DNA from: UBA2108 sp002713215
GTDB lineage: Bacteria; Bacteroidota; Bacteroidia; Flavobacteriales_G; Salibacteraceae
DNA length: 57,355 nt
Direction of reading: 5' to 3'
NCBI GenBank assembly: GCA_937891015.1
Contig: CALAPY010000108.1
Location: 1 to 57,355 of the forward strand
Part shown: positions 33,633-42,716 of the stretch, in pieces
Numbering within the stretch: the stretch's first letter is position 1
Layout: each line of letters starts with the position of its first letter
Program-made: the position numbers and the translations under genes
The notes under the pieces: generated by a model
Database searches by the model: none
What the model was told of the DNA's origin: nothing
The model's input: the letters and a program-made list of their open reading frames with translations, nothing else

Positions 33633-36620
33633 TTGCAGCAACCAATTAAAGGGGCAAGGTTCGTTATTGACAGAGTGTACTCGCACTTGTTTGTTTTCTT
33701 ATTGATTGTTTTATCATTTCACAGTTCTGCACAACAGTTTATCTACCAAAATCTCACAACCGATGATGGTTTACCAAGTTCGGAATGTTACGATGTTATT
33801 CAAGATAAAAAAGGATATATCTGGGTGGCCACGGATAAAGGAGTCGCCAGGTACAACGGACAAGCATTTAAGGTTTTTGATATTACCGATGGCCTCAAAT
33901 CCAGCGTAGTATTTCGGTTGGTAGAGAATAAAGGTAGAATCTGGTTTTTCACCTATAACAAGTACCTTCAATACATTGAAAATGATTCAGTGGTAACTCC
34001 AAACTACTCATTAAAAATAAAGAATGTTGTTGATAGCCTTTTTGCCGTAGTTAGTGGTTTTTCGATAAGCGATAATAATGAAATCCTTATTTCTTTACGT
34101 CAAACTTTTCCTCCTTGGTTTTATCTAAAAATAGACTCACTGGAAAATTTATTGTTCCGTAAAATACCTACCACAGAATACACCAATATTAACATAATGA
34201 GTGAAAAAGGTTTTGGGACCTTATATGGAGATTACATAAGAGAGGAAACCAGTAAGATTAACCTTTCTTATTTATTTCAAGATGAGTTACACCATTTGAA
34301 TATTGGGCAGGGTTTCAAAGGTATAGGTGTGCCTAGTTATTCATTAGTAATAGATGATAAAAGACCTTGTGTGGTTGCTTTAAATAATAGAGTATATGTG
34401 GTGAATGGAAACGCTAAAGTGGATAGCATTTATACAAATACTGTTCTAACGCATGATGCTCTTTTCAAATATGCCAATAATGATTTTATTCAGGGTAGAG
34501 GTGAAAATAAAGGTCCGCTTACGTTTACATTGGATGGAGATTCAATTTCTTCACTGGATTCAACCAATTATGATTTAAAGAATATTTCCGGAGGTATGAT
34601 AGATCGTGAAAATAGCCTTTGGCTGACTTCACTTCAAGAAGGGGTTTTTCTTGTAAAAAACCCATTCATGAAATCTTTAAACAATTTACTTGGAGCTTCC
34701 GAAATTATTGGGATTCATGTAGTTAATAAGGAGCTTTGGGTGGCTACCAATACTAACCATTTATATTCTTTGGATTTAATTGACCTTTCTATTAAGCAAC
34801 ATCTCATTCTCACCCATAGAGTTTTTAATTTAGGTGGTACTGGTAAGTCACTAATAATAAATACTAAAACCAAACCTAAAGAATACCCCAAGCAACTATA
34901 TTTAAGTGACTTCTCTGGAAATGCTATTTGTTCAGGTGATTCAATTTGGTTTGCAAGAGCCAGTAATTTGTTTCTAGAAGTGAACGGTTCTGTGGTGGAT
35001 AGAAGTCACTTTTCTACTAGTACGATTCCAACGATTAAATGTCTTTACAAATGGAGAAAATACATCTACCTGGGAAGTTTAAATGGCCTAATTAAATATT
35101 CTATAGAAGAAAAAGACTTATTGAGTGAGTCAGATGTTAATTCAAACCTTAACGTAAGAATCAATACAATAATTGATTATAAAGACAAGCTTATACTGGC
35201 AACAAATGGAAAAGGACTACTTGTTTTGGATCAAAATGATTCGGTTGTTGCCGTAATTGATAATACAAATGGACTTGCAAGTAATTTTTGTAATTCACTT
35301 TTTAAGCAAAACGATAGTACTTTGTGGGTATCAACCAACAAAGGATTGAATAGGATTAATTTTATCCACTCTTCCGACTCATTTTCGTTTACTACCCAAT
35401 TGATTAACAGGTCCAATGGTTTAATTTCTGAAGAGGTTACTCATTGTCTTGTCGTAAATAATAGCCTATTCGTAGGTACAAAAAAAGGACTTTGTTATGT
35501 TGATCTAAGAAATATGAAATTTAATAATACTCCACCAAAGATATATATAGAAAGATTGGTGGTTAGTGATTCCACAGTGAATATTAGGGTTAAAAATAAA
35601 TTTAGGTATGATAAGAATGATTTTGGATTTACCCTTTCAGGGCTTACCTATAAAACGATAGGAAAGTATGGTTTTAAATATCGTCTTATAAAGGATGGTG
35701 AACCCAATAATTATGTTTCCCTTAATCAACCATTTCTACAATTTGCCGACTTAAGCCCAGGAGTTTATCAATTTGAAGTGGTTGCGGTAAATAACAATGG
35801 TGTGTCTAGTTTAGAACCCGCAACTTACAATTTTACCATATTTCCTCCATGGTGGAACACCTGGTGGTTTAGAACTTTATACATTGGAGGAGCATTATCC
35901 CTGCTTTATTCGTTTTTAAACTATCGATATAGGCAAAAAAAAGCAAGGGATGAATTGAATTTGACCACTAAGAAGTTAAAACAGAAGGCATTGAACGCAC
36001 AGTTAAACCCGCATTTTATTTTTAATACAATGGGAAGTATTCAAAGCCTGATAATTGACGAAAAATTACCGGAAGCCGAAGGTTATTTAACCAAGTTTTC
36101 AAAAATGCTAAGAACCATATTAACCTCCTCAGATGAGCATTTTACTAATCTCAGAGAAGAACTGGACCTGGTAAGGGAATACGTAAAATTAGAAAACTTA
36201 AGATTCGATGGGCGAATTGATTTGAATCTGCAGATCGAAGGAGAGACATCTAATAGCAATTTTCAGGCTCCGACTTTATTGATACTAACATTGGTTGAGA
36301 ATGCAATATTACATGGAATTTTACCATCTAAAAGACAGGGAAGAATATCGATAACTACAAAAATCGATATTAATGATTCAAAGCGATTATTAATTATTAT
36401 TGAAGACAACGGAATTGGAATCTTGAAGTCTAAGGAAATTAAGAAGTCAAAAGTTCATTCACATAAATCAATGGGATTAAACATAATTAAGGAGAGGCTG
36501 GATACGTATTCATCTTTATACTATGGTGATTTTTCAATTGAATTCGTTGATTTAACTACAGTTGACAAGGATTTATCAGGAACCAGGATTGAAATTTATA
36601 CACCGTATAAACTTGATTAG
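33633..36620 (+). CDS. LytS-type sensor histidine kinase with propeller sensor, copy 1
   Basis: A protein of about 995 residues with a signal peptide ending FHSSAQ, so the sensor is periplasmic. It has a two-component-regulator propeller (DGLPSSECYDVIQDKKGYIW is the classic repeat; further blades to about residue 620), a Y_Y_Y domain (FGFTLSGLTYKTIGKYGFKY), one transmembrane helix after WWNTWWFRTLYIGGA, and a LytS-type His_kinase plus HATPase_c half. The phospho-acceptor is His794 in AQLNPHFIFN; ATP-binding boxes include LVENAILHG and IEDNGIG. The start is uncertain: a TTG here and a GTG at 33675 both precede the signal peptide. Bases 35904-36527 are identical to the next gene. Confidence 0.85.
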   Translation: MQQPIKGARFVIDRVYSHLFVFLLIVLSFHSSAQQFIYQNLTTDDGLPSSECYDVIQDKKGYIWVATDKGVARYNGQAFKVFDITDGLKSSVVFRLVENKGRIWFFTYNKYLQYIENDSVVTPNYSLKIKNVVDSLFAVVSGFSISDNNEILISLRQTFPPWFYLKIDSLENLLFRKIPTTEYTNINIMSEKGFGTLYGDYIREETSKINLSYLFQDELHHLNIGQGFKGIGVPSYSLVIDDKRPCVVALNNRVYVVNGNAKVDSIYTNTVLTHDALFKYANNDFIQGRGENKGPLTFTLDGDSISSLDSTNYDLKNISGGMIDRENSLWLTSLQEGVFLVKNPFMKSLNNLLGASEIIGIHVVNKELWVATNTNHLYSLDLIDLSIKQHLILTHRVFNLGGTGKSLIINTKTKPKEYPKQLYLSDFSGNAICSGDSIWFARASNLFLEVNGSVVDRSHFSTSTIPTIKCLYKWRKYIYLGSLNGLIKYSIEEKDLLSESDVNSNLNVRINTIIDYKDKLILATNGKGLLVLDQNDSVVAVIDNTNGLASNFCNSLFKQNDSTLWVSTNKGLNRINFIHSSDSFSFTTQLINRSNGLISEEVTHCLVVNNSLFVGTKKGLCYVDLRNMKFNNTPPKIYIERLVVSDSTVNIRVKNKFRYDKNDFGFTLSGLTYKTIGKYGFKYRLIKDGEPNNYVSLNQPFLQFADLSPGVYQFEVVAVNNNGVSSLEPATYNFTIFPPWWNTWWFRTLYIGGALSLLYSFLNYRYRQKKARDELNLTTKKLKQKALNAQLNPHFIFNTMGSIQSLIIDEKLPEAEGYLTKFSKMLRTILTSSDEHFTNLREELDLVREYVKLENLRFDGRIDLNLQIEGETSNSNFQAPTLLILTLVENAILHGILPSKRQGRISITTKIDINDSKRLLIIIEDNGIGILKSKEIKKSKVHSHKSMGLNIIKERLDTYSSLYYGDFSIEFVDLTTVDKDLSGTRIEIYTPYKLD
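35904..36527 (+). repeat. Direct repeat copy A (kinase half of sensor 1)
   Basis: 624 bases identical to 39076-39699 on reading both through, covering the region from the end of the transmembrane helix to near the end of the ATPase domain. Flanking bases are similar but not identical. Confidence 0.9.
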
Positions 36621-36630
36621 GAATTAATAG

Positions 36631-36674
36631 GTATCTTTAATGTGTTTATAGTAGACAACGAAGAAAAGGTAAGG
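36631..36674 (+). pseudogene. Relic of a LytTR response regulator N-terminus
   Basis: The frame reads VFIVDNEEKVRR, matching the start of the LytTR regulator downstream (AFIVDDEDKA) and its spacing after a kinase stop codon. It then runs directly into a piece of fhs. It has no ATG and no receiver core, and is best seen as the stump of the regulator that once followed kinase 1. Confidence 0.7.
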
Positions 36675-36675
36675 A

Positions 36676-36786
36676 GATATTTTTGTTGAATTTGCGCAGA
36701 AAAGAAAGCCAATTTACGCTCGCGATATAAGGGCAGAAAACGCGATGACCACCTTATTGAAAGATGTTATTAAACCCAACTTGGTG
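36676..36786 (+). pseudogene. Relic of a second fhs gene
   Basis: 111 bases collinear without gaps to fhs 32486-32596, at roughly 80-85 percent identity by eye. Translated, KPIYARDIRAENAMTTLLKD matches KPIYARDLKAENAMTILLKD of Fhs; many of the differences are synonymous, so the copy was probably functional when it diverged. It ends at NLV and is followed by the promoter of kinase 2. The piece supplies a misleading in-frame extension to the next gene. Confidence 0.85.
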
Positions 36787-36810
36787 CTGGACTGGGCTGC
36801 CCTATATTTG
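36781..36810 (+). promoter_or_regulatory. Promoter of histidine kinase 2
   Basis: TTG at 36781-36783 and TATATTTG at 36803-36810 with a 19-base spacer fit the Bacteroidota consensus. The -33 part lies inside the last bases of the fhs relic, so the promoter may have been formed at the deletion junction. Confidence 0.6.
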
Positions 36811-36843
36811 AAAATGCTTGTGCAGGTAGATAGAAGGATTCTG

Positions 36844-39792
36844 ATGAGGTTTGTGATTGTACCCATGCTGTTCCTTTCTTATTACCTTAAAGGACAGCAA
36901 TTCATTTATCAGAACTTTACGATCGAAGATGGCTTACCAAGTTCTGAGTGCTATGATGTTATTCAAGACGAAAAAGGATATATCTGGGTTGCCACAGATA
37001 AAGGAATTGCCAAGTACAATGGACAAGCGTTTAAGGTCTTTGATTTGGACAATGGTTTAAAGTCGAGTACGGTTTTTAGGCTGTTTGCTAAGAAAGGAAG
37101 AGTTTGGTTTTTTACTCGTAATAATTATCTCCAGTACATTGAGAATGATACTGTTGTTACACCTGTTTATTCAGAAAATATATTTCTTATATTGGATAGT
37201 TTACTCGCCAAACCTGCTGAATTGTCGGTGAATGATAATGGTGAAGTATTGATCTCAATCAACCAATATACGACTCCCCATCATTATATATTGATTGATT
37301 CGACTAATTCAATTTTTATTAAGAATTTGTCTCAATCTGTTCAATCAACCGTAAATGTAATTTCCAGTCCTACGCATAAGTCGGTTATTAGCACCAACTA
37401 CAAAAGTATCAGAGGGAAGCTAGAAAAGCTTTATTTATTGCATCATGGTGAGAAAAAACTTAAAGAATCAATTGTCTTGTTCGATAGCACCAAGGTGTTT
37501 GATAAAATAACAGGTACATCAATTTTAACAAATGACGGTAAGCTTATTCTTCTTGGCTTGTTTAATAGAATTAATTCGGTAAAAGATGGTAGAATAGTTG
37601 ATACAATTCTTTCTTCTGATTTGTTAGATGGTGCTTTATTTGAATATTTACCTAATCAATTTGCTCATGGAAGAACTGCAAATAAACCTTTAGTTATTTT
37701 TCGATTGGATGGCGAATCCTTTTCTATGGTTGATTCTTCAAACACTGAACTAACAAGTGTTTCAGGGGGTGTTGTTGATGATGAAAATGGCATGTGGATG
37801 ACATCGCTTCACAATGGGGTATATTTTGTTAGAAATCCTCAAGTTCGTTCACTTACCGATTCTATTGGTTCTGTACCTATAATTGGAATTCAGAATATTG
37901 GGAACAAGGTCTGGGTAGCAACAGAAGAAAACAAACTCTACTCAATAAATTCAACTAGTTTATTGGTAAAGAAGTTCTCAGATATAAATGGAGATATATA
38001 TACGATAACCAAAGCGAAGAATAAATTAATAGCCATAACAAATGTTAGGGAGGAACGCACTGACGACGTACAAACAATAAAAGGTTATGGTTCTGTTCTG
38101 GTGCATCGTGATTCAACGTGGTATATTCATCTTGGCAATCTTTATCTTGATGTAAATGGGCTAACCGTTGATTCCAGTAATTATGGAATTGATAAAATTG
38201 AAACCTATACTCGGTTATGTAAAAAGGGGAAGTGGATGTATATGGGTACTCTGAATGGCTTGAGAAAATATGAAATTGAAAAAAAGATTCTTGTTGAAGA
38301 AAAAGCGGTTAATTCTCAAATCAATCATAGGGTTAACCAAATACTTAACCTTAGAAACTTGCTAATAGTTGCTACCAACGGTGCTGGATTGTACTTTCTT
38401 AATGCCGAAGATTCAATTGTTGGTAGAATTACAACTAATAATGGCCTATCAAGTGATTTTTGTAATTCGATTTATTTGCAAAACGACAGTACTTGTTGGG
38501 TTTCAACCAATAGAGGTGTAGGTAAGGTTAGCTTTCGCATTCAAGGAGACTCAGTTCTATATGAGGTTAGTGCATTAAATGCATCACATGGATTAATCTC
38601 TAATGAAGTGTTGTTTTGTTCAGTAGCTAACGACCGTTTGTTTGTCGGAACTAAAAAAGGCTTATGTTTTTTGAATTTAAGTAATCAATACATCAATGAG
38701 ACTTCACCCAAGGTACATATAGAAAGGTTGATGGTTAATGATTCCATTGTTAACGCACAGATAGCGAATAAGTTTAGTTACGATCAAAACGATTTCCGAC
38801 TTTTTTTTGCGGGACTCACGTTTAAAACTATAAATAAGTACAGTTTTAAATATCGTCTGCTTAAAGATAAGGAAAAGAAAGATTATGCCTATTCGAATCA
38901 ACCAATGATACAATTTGCAGACCTTGGTTCTGGTGATTATCGTTTTGAAGTGTTAGCAATAAACAACGACGGAGTAGAAAGCTTAGAATCAGCAGTGTAT
39001 GAATTCGCAATTTTGCCAGCCTGGTGGAACACCTGGTGGTTTAGAACTTTATACGTTGGTGGGGCATTATTCCTACTTTATTCGTTTTTAAACTATCGAT
39101 ATAGGCAAAAAAAAGCAAGGGATGAATTGAATTTGACCACTAAGAAGTTAAAACAGAAGGCATTGAACGCACAGTTAAACCCGCATTTTATTTTTAATAC
39201 AATGGGAAGTATTCAAAGCCTGATAATTGACGAAAAATTACCGGAAGCCGAAGGTTATTTAACCAAGTTTTCAAAAATGCTAAGAACCATATTAACCTCC
39301 TCAGATGAGCATTTTACTAATCTCAGAGAAGAACTGGACCTGGTAAGGGAATACGTAAAATTAGAAAACTTAAGATTCGATGGGCGAATTGATTTGAATC
39401 TGCAGATCGAAGGAGAGACATCTAATAGCAATTTTCAGGCTCCGACTTTATTGATACTAACATTGGTTGAGAATGCAATATTACATGGAATTTTACCATC
39501 TAAAAGACAGGGAAGAATATCGATAACTACAAAAATCGATATTAATGATTCAAAGCGATTATTAATTATTATTGAAGACAACGGAATTGGAATCTTGAAG
39601 TCTAAGGAAATTAAGAAGTCAAAAGTTCATTCACATAAATCAATGGGATTAAACATAATTAAGGAGAGGCTGGATACGTATTCATCTTTATACTATGGTA
39701 ATTTTTTAATTGAATTCGTTGATTTGTCAACGGTTGACAAAGATTTATCAGGAACCAGGGTAGAAATATTCACCCCATACAAAATGCAATGA
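36844..39792 (+). CDS. LytS-type sensor histidine kinase with propeller sensor, copy 2
   Basis: A 982-residue paralogue of the preceding kinase with the same layout: signal peptide (MRFVIVPMLFLSYYLKG), periplasmic propeller starting DGLPSSECYDVIQDEKGYIW, Y_Y_Y domain, one membrane helix (WWFRTLYVGGALFLLYSFL), His781 in AQLNPHFIFN and the ATPase domain. The sensor halves differ widely in their middle blades, while the kinase halves are identical over 624 bases. I chose the ATG that follows the promoter and begins the signal peptide; an in-frame extension back to 36745 is only the fhs relic. Both kinases presumably phosphorylate the same regulator downstream. Confidence 0.88.
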   Translation: MRFVIVPMLFLSYYLKGQQFIYQNFTIEDGLPSSECYDVIQDEKGYIWVATDKGIAKYNGQAFKVFDLDNGLKSSTVFRLFAKKGRVWFFTRNNYLQYIENDTVVTPVYSENIFLILDSLLAKPAELSVNDNGEVLISINQYTTPHHYILIDSTNSIFIKNLSQSVQSTVNVISSPTHKSVISTNYKSIRGKLEKLYLLHHGEKKLKESIVLFDSTKVFDKITGTSILTNDGKLILLGLFNRINSVKDGRIVDTILSSDLLDGALFEYLPNQFAHGRTANKPLVIFRLDGESFSMVDSSNTELTSVSGGVVDDENGMWMTSLHNGVYFVRNPQVRSLTDSIGSVPIIGIQNIGNKVWVATEENKLYSINSTSLLVKKFSDINGDIYTITKAKNKLIAITNVREERTDDVQTIKGYGSVLVHRDSTWYIHLGNLYLDVNGLTVDSSNYGIDKIETYTRLCKKGKWMYMGTLNGLRKYEIEKKILVEEKAVNSQINHRVNQILNLRNLLIVATNGAGLYFLNAEDSIVGRITTNNGLSSDFCNSIYLQNDSTCWVSTNRGVGKVSFRIQGDSVLYEVSALNASHGLISNEVLFCSVANDRLFVGTKKGLCFLNLSNQYINETSPKVHIERLMVNDSIVNAQIANKFSYDQNDFRLFFAGLTFKTINKYSFKYRLLKDKEKKDYAYSNQPMIQFADLGSGDYRFEVLAINNDGVESLESAVYEFAILPAWWNTWWFRTLYVGGALFLLYSFLNYRYRQKKARDELNLTTKKLKQKALNAQLNPHFIFNTMGSIQSLIIDEKLPEAEGYLTKFSKMLRTILTSSDEHFTNLREELDLVREYVKLENLRFDGRIDLNLQIEGETSNSNFQAPTLLILTLVENAILHGILPSKRQGRISITTKIDINDSKRLLIIIEDNGIGILKSKEIKKSKVHSHKSMGLNIIKERLDTYSSLYYGNFLIEFVDLSTVDKDLSGTRVEIFTPYKMQ
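39076..39699 (+). repeat. Direct repeat copy B (kinase half of sensor 2)
   Basis: Identical to 35904-36527 at an offset of 3172 bases. The first mismatch on the right is G against A, followed by scattered substitutions up to the stop codons. Confidence 0.9.
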
Positions 39793-39798
39793 GAGTCA

Positions 39799-40559
39799 AT
39801 GGATAGCATTAAAGCATTTATAGTAGATGACGAAGACAAGGCCATTAATGTGCTTAAAAAACAATTGAAAGGCACTTTCCTTCAATTGAAGTTCTTGGTA
39901 CAACCAACGACTCGGAGTTGGCTCACCGATTGATTAAAAACTGCAAACCCGACCTTTTATTTCTGGACATCGAAATGCCTAATGTATCGGGGTTTGATGT
40001 TTTGAAGCGATTTGAAAATAGGGAATTTGAGGTGGTCTTTGTTACAGCTTACGACGAATATGCCATTGAAGCTTTTAAGCAAAATGCCATTGGGTATATT
40101 CTTAAACCCGTAGATGCCGAAGATTTCATTAAAACCGTAACCACGGCATTAATTCGAATCAAAGAAAAACAACTCGCAAATACAGATGCATTGCTTGAAA
40201 AAGCAAACGGCATCGAACAGCCTACCAAAGATTTTGCGGTTCCGTACCATGGTGATTATAAGGTGCTCTCTCAAAACGATGTTATTTATTGTAAGGCCGA
40301 TGGTAGTTATTGCGTTGTGAAAACCGCGACTCAAAAGTTTGTGGTTTCTAAAAACCTGAAGCACATAATGGAGGCATTGCCCGATTGGAATTTTATTAAG
40401 GTAAATAGGTCTTACGTTATTAACCCACTGCACATAGAAAAGTTTAGTAAAAAGAATGGAGGTGAAATTCATATGTCAGACGATACCCTGGTAAGCGTTA
40501 GTAAAAAGATTAAGGATGAAGTTTTTTCTTTCCTGTCAGATCGGTTTAATATCTTTTAA
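39799..40559 (+). pseudogene. LytTR-family response regulator with a one-base frameshift
   Basis: The ATG six bases after the kinase 2 stop opens MDSIKAFIVDDEDKAINVLK, a normal receiver start, but the frame stops at 39931. The rest of the gene continues in another frame as PSIEVLGTTNDSELAHRLIK and then DLLFLDIEMPNVSGFDVL (phospho-acceptor Asp), VTAYDEYAIEAFKQNAIGYI with LKPVD, and a LytTR DNA-binding domain (VIYCKADGSYCVVKT, FIKVNRSYVINPLHIEKF). One extra T in the TTT at 39876-39878 would restore a regulator of about 253 residues. Either the gene is broken or the sequence has an error here. It is the natural partner of both kinases. Confidence 0.85.
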
Positions 40560-40588
40560 AGAAGCTATACACAGCTTATATTAATTCC

Positions 40589-40596
40589 TACTTTTG
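40589..40596 (+). promoter_or_regulatory. -7 promoter element of the aldolase gene
   Basis: TACTTTTG followed by CCCG matches the consensus and excludes the in-frame start at 40594, which lies inside it. Confidence 0.6.
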
Positions 40597-40629
40597 CCCG
40601 CTAATATTTTTTCAAAAAAGAGATTCTTG

Positions 40630-41691
40630 ATGAGCAATACTTCATCCATAGAAAAAATACTTGGCAACAAGGCTGAGTATTATTTAGGCCACCAGTCGCA
40701 AACCATATCCAAAGATTCTATTGCTACTCCCAACGGCGATTTTGTAGCAGAGCATTTTACCGGTTCAAACCGAAGTAATCAGGTAATGAATAACCTGGCT
40801 CGTTTGTACAATCATGGACGATTGGGTGGCTCAGGCTACGTTTCTATTTTGCCTGTTGATCAGGGAATTGAGCATTCTGCTGCTGCTTCTTTTGCACCCA
40901 ATCCTCGATACTTCGATCCGCAAAATATTGTTGAGTTAGCCATTGAAGCTGGTTGCAATGGAGTAGCTTCTACTTATGGCGTATTGGCTCAGTGTTCCAG
41001 AAAATATGCACACAAAATTCCATTTATTGTGAAGATCAATCACAATGAAATGTTGACCTATCCAAATACCTTCAATCAAATTATGTTTGGTTCGGTTGAA
41101 AATGCGTGGGAAATGGGAGCTACCGCAGTTGGTGCTACTATCTACTTTGGTTCTGATGAATCTGAAAGACAAATTCAGGAAGTAGCCGCTGCATTTGAAA
41201 GAGCACATGAATTGGGAATGGCAACCATCTTATGGTGCTATTTACGAAATTCAGGATTCAAAAAGGATGGCGTTGACTATCATGCTTCAGCTGATTTAAC
41301 AGGTCAGGCCAATCACATTGGAGTTACCATTCAGGCAGATATTATCAAGCAGAAATTACCAACCAACAACGGAGGATACCCTGCCGTTAAATTTGGAAAA
41401 ACACACGATAAAGTCTACTCTGAGTTATCTACCGATCATCCCATTGACCTGACCCGATACCAGGTTGCAAATTGTTACATGGGACGTGTTGGGTTAATAA
41501 ATTCCGGAGGTGCTTCTGCTGGAGATTCGGACTTGCAAGAAGCAGTTATGACTGCAGTTGTAAATAAAAGAGCTGGTGGACAGGGTTTAATTATGGGGCG
41601 TAAAGCTTTCCAAAAACCAGTTGCAGAGGGAGTTGAACTCATTCAAACCGTACAGGACGTTTATTTGAATGAAGGAGTTACATTAGCATAA
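40630..41691 (+). CDS. fbaB: Class I fructose-bisphosphate aldolase (DhnA/FbaB type)
   Basis: A 353-residue Schiff-base aldolase of the archaeal/DhnA type that splits fructose 1,6-bisphosphate in glycolysis or makes it in gluconeogenesis. Family pieces are GGSGYVSILPVDQGIEHSAA, ASTYGVLAQCSRKYAHKIPF, VKINHNEMLTYPN, GATAVGATIYFGSDESERQI and the phosphate-binding end GGQGLIMGRKAFQKPVAEGV. The start follows a consensus promoter by 33 bases; an earlier in-frame start would be inside that promoter. It precedes accD by 22 bases and may be cotranscribed with it. Confidence 0.93.
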   Translation: MSNTSSIEKILGNKAEYYLGHQSQTISKDSIATPNGDFVAEHFTGSNRSNQVMNNLARLYNHGRLGGSGYVSILPVDQGIEHSAAASFAPNPRYFDPQNIVELAIEAGCNGVASTYGVLAQCSRKYAHKIPFIVKINHNEMLTYPNTFNQIMFGSVENAWEMGATAVGATIYFGSDESERQIQEVAAAFERAHELGMATILWCYLRNSGFKKDGVDYHASADLTGQANHIGVTIQADIIKQKLPTNNGGYPAVKFGKTHDKVYSELSTDHPIDLTRYQVANCYMGRVGLINSGGASAGDSDLQEAVMTAVVNKRAGGQGLIMGRKAFQKPVAEGVELIQTVQDVYLNEGVTLA

Positions 41692-41713
41692 ATTTGATCC
41701 TAAAACCTGGCTT

Positions 41714-42559
41714 ATGAGTTGGTTTAAAAGAGCAAAATCTGGAGTTCAAACTCCAACAAAAGATAAAAAAGAAACACCAGAAGGTCTTTGGTACAAGTGT
41801 CGGTCTTGCAAGCATGTGATGCCGTCGGAAGACCACTCGGGAAACCTATGGGTTTGTGAAAATTGTGGTTTTCATGAAAGAATTGGAAGTATTGAATATT
41901 TCCGAATTCTATTCGATGATAATAAATTCACTGAGCTCAATAGGAATCTTTCTTCTGGAGATCCGCTCAAATTTGAAGACACTAAAAAGTATACCGATCG
42001 CTTAAACTCTTCGCAGAAAAAGACAGGGTTGGTTGATGCCATTCGCACGGCTTCAGGTAAGATAGAAGGCAATCAAGTAGTTATTGGTTGTATGGACTTT
42101 AATTTCATTGGAGGTTCAATGGGTTCTGTTGTAGGTGAGAAAATTGCCCGTGCAATTGATTATTCCCTGAAGAAAAAAGTGCCATTTATAATGATTTCTA
42201 AATCAGGTGGTGCCAGAATGATGGAAGCGGCTTTTTCGTTGATGCAAATGGCCAAAACTTCTGCCAAACTATCGTTACTTGCGAAAGCGGGTATCCCATA
42301 CATTTCTTTATTAACTGATCCTACAACCGGTGGAGTTACTGCATCCTATGCCATGTTGGGTGATTTAAACATTGCCGAGCCGGGTGCTTTAATTGGTTTT
42401 GCTGGCCCAAGAGTTGTAAAAGAAACCATTGGGAAAGATTTACCGGAAGGTTTTCAGACTTCAGAATTCTTACTTGAACATGGATTCCTCGATTATATTG
42501 TAGAGCGAAAAGAGCTAAAATCAAACCTCGCTAAATTGCTTAAGCTTCTTAAAAATTAA
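41714..42559 (+). CDS. accD: Acetyl-CoA carboxylase carboxyltransferase subunit beta
   Basis: A 281-residue subunit that, with AccA, transfers CO2 from biotin to acetyl-CoA to give malonyl-CoA, the committed step of fatty acid synthesis. The N-terminal zinc ribbon has Cys29, Cys32, Cys48 and Cys51 (YKCRSC and WVCENC). The crotonase-fold carboxyltransferase follows with FIGGSMGSVVGEKIARA, MISKSGGARMMEAAFSLMQM, SLLTDPTTGGVTASYAMLGD and GFAGPRVVKETIGKDLPEGF. Length is normal. It ends in a strong terminator. Confidence 0.96.
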   Translation: MSWFKRAKSGVQTPTKDKKETPEGLWYKCRSCKHVMPSEDHSGNLWVCENCGFHERIGSIEYFRILFDDNKFTELNRNLSSGDPLKFEDTKKYTDRLNSSQKKTGLVDAIRTASGKIEGNQVVIGCMDFNFIGGSMGSVVGEKIARAIDYSLKKKVPFIMISKSGGARMMEAAFSLMQMAKTSAKLSLLAKAGIPYISLLTDPTTGGVTASYAMLGDLNIAEPGALIGFAGPRVVKETIGKDLPEGFQTSEFLLEHGFLDYIVERKELKSNLAKLLKLLKN

Positions 42560-42607
42560 GTTTAGCCTCTTATGCGGTACCAGTGCCGTAGATGAATAAA
42601 AAATTGA

Positions 42608-42637
42608 AAGGGGCAATCTTCAGGGATTGCCTTTTTT
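42608..42637 (+). terminator. Rho-independent terminator of accD
   Basis: Stem GGCAATC/GATTGCC, extended by A-T pairs, with a 6-base loop and a run of six T. Confidence 0.8.
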
Positions 42638-42689
42638 CATTAGTGTTCTACCAAGAAATTTAATTTCTTCTGATTGTGGATTTGATGGA

Positions 42690-42697
42690 TATATTTG
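42690..42697 (+). promoter_or_regulatory. -7 promoter element of the gene at 42717
   Basis: TATATTTG is an exact consensus match, 19 bases before the start codon. Confidence 0.55.
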
Positions 42698-42716
42698 TGC
42701 GTCCAAATCAATAACT

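Noticed and set aside
36745..36843. N-terminal extension of kinase 2 as real protein sequence
   Set aside because: The extension is the reading frame of the fhs relic and lies at or before the predicted transcription start.
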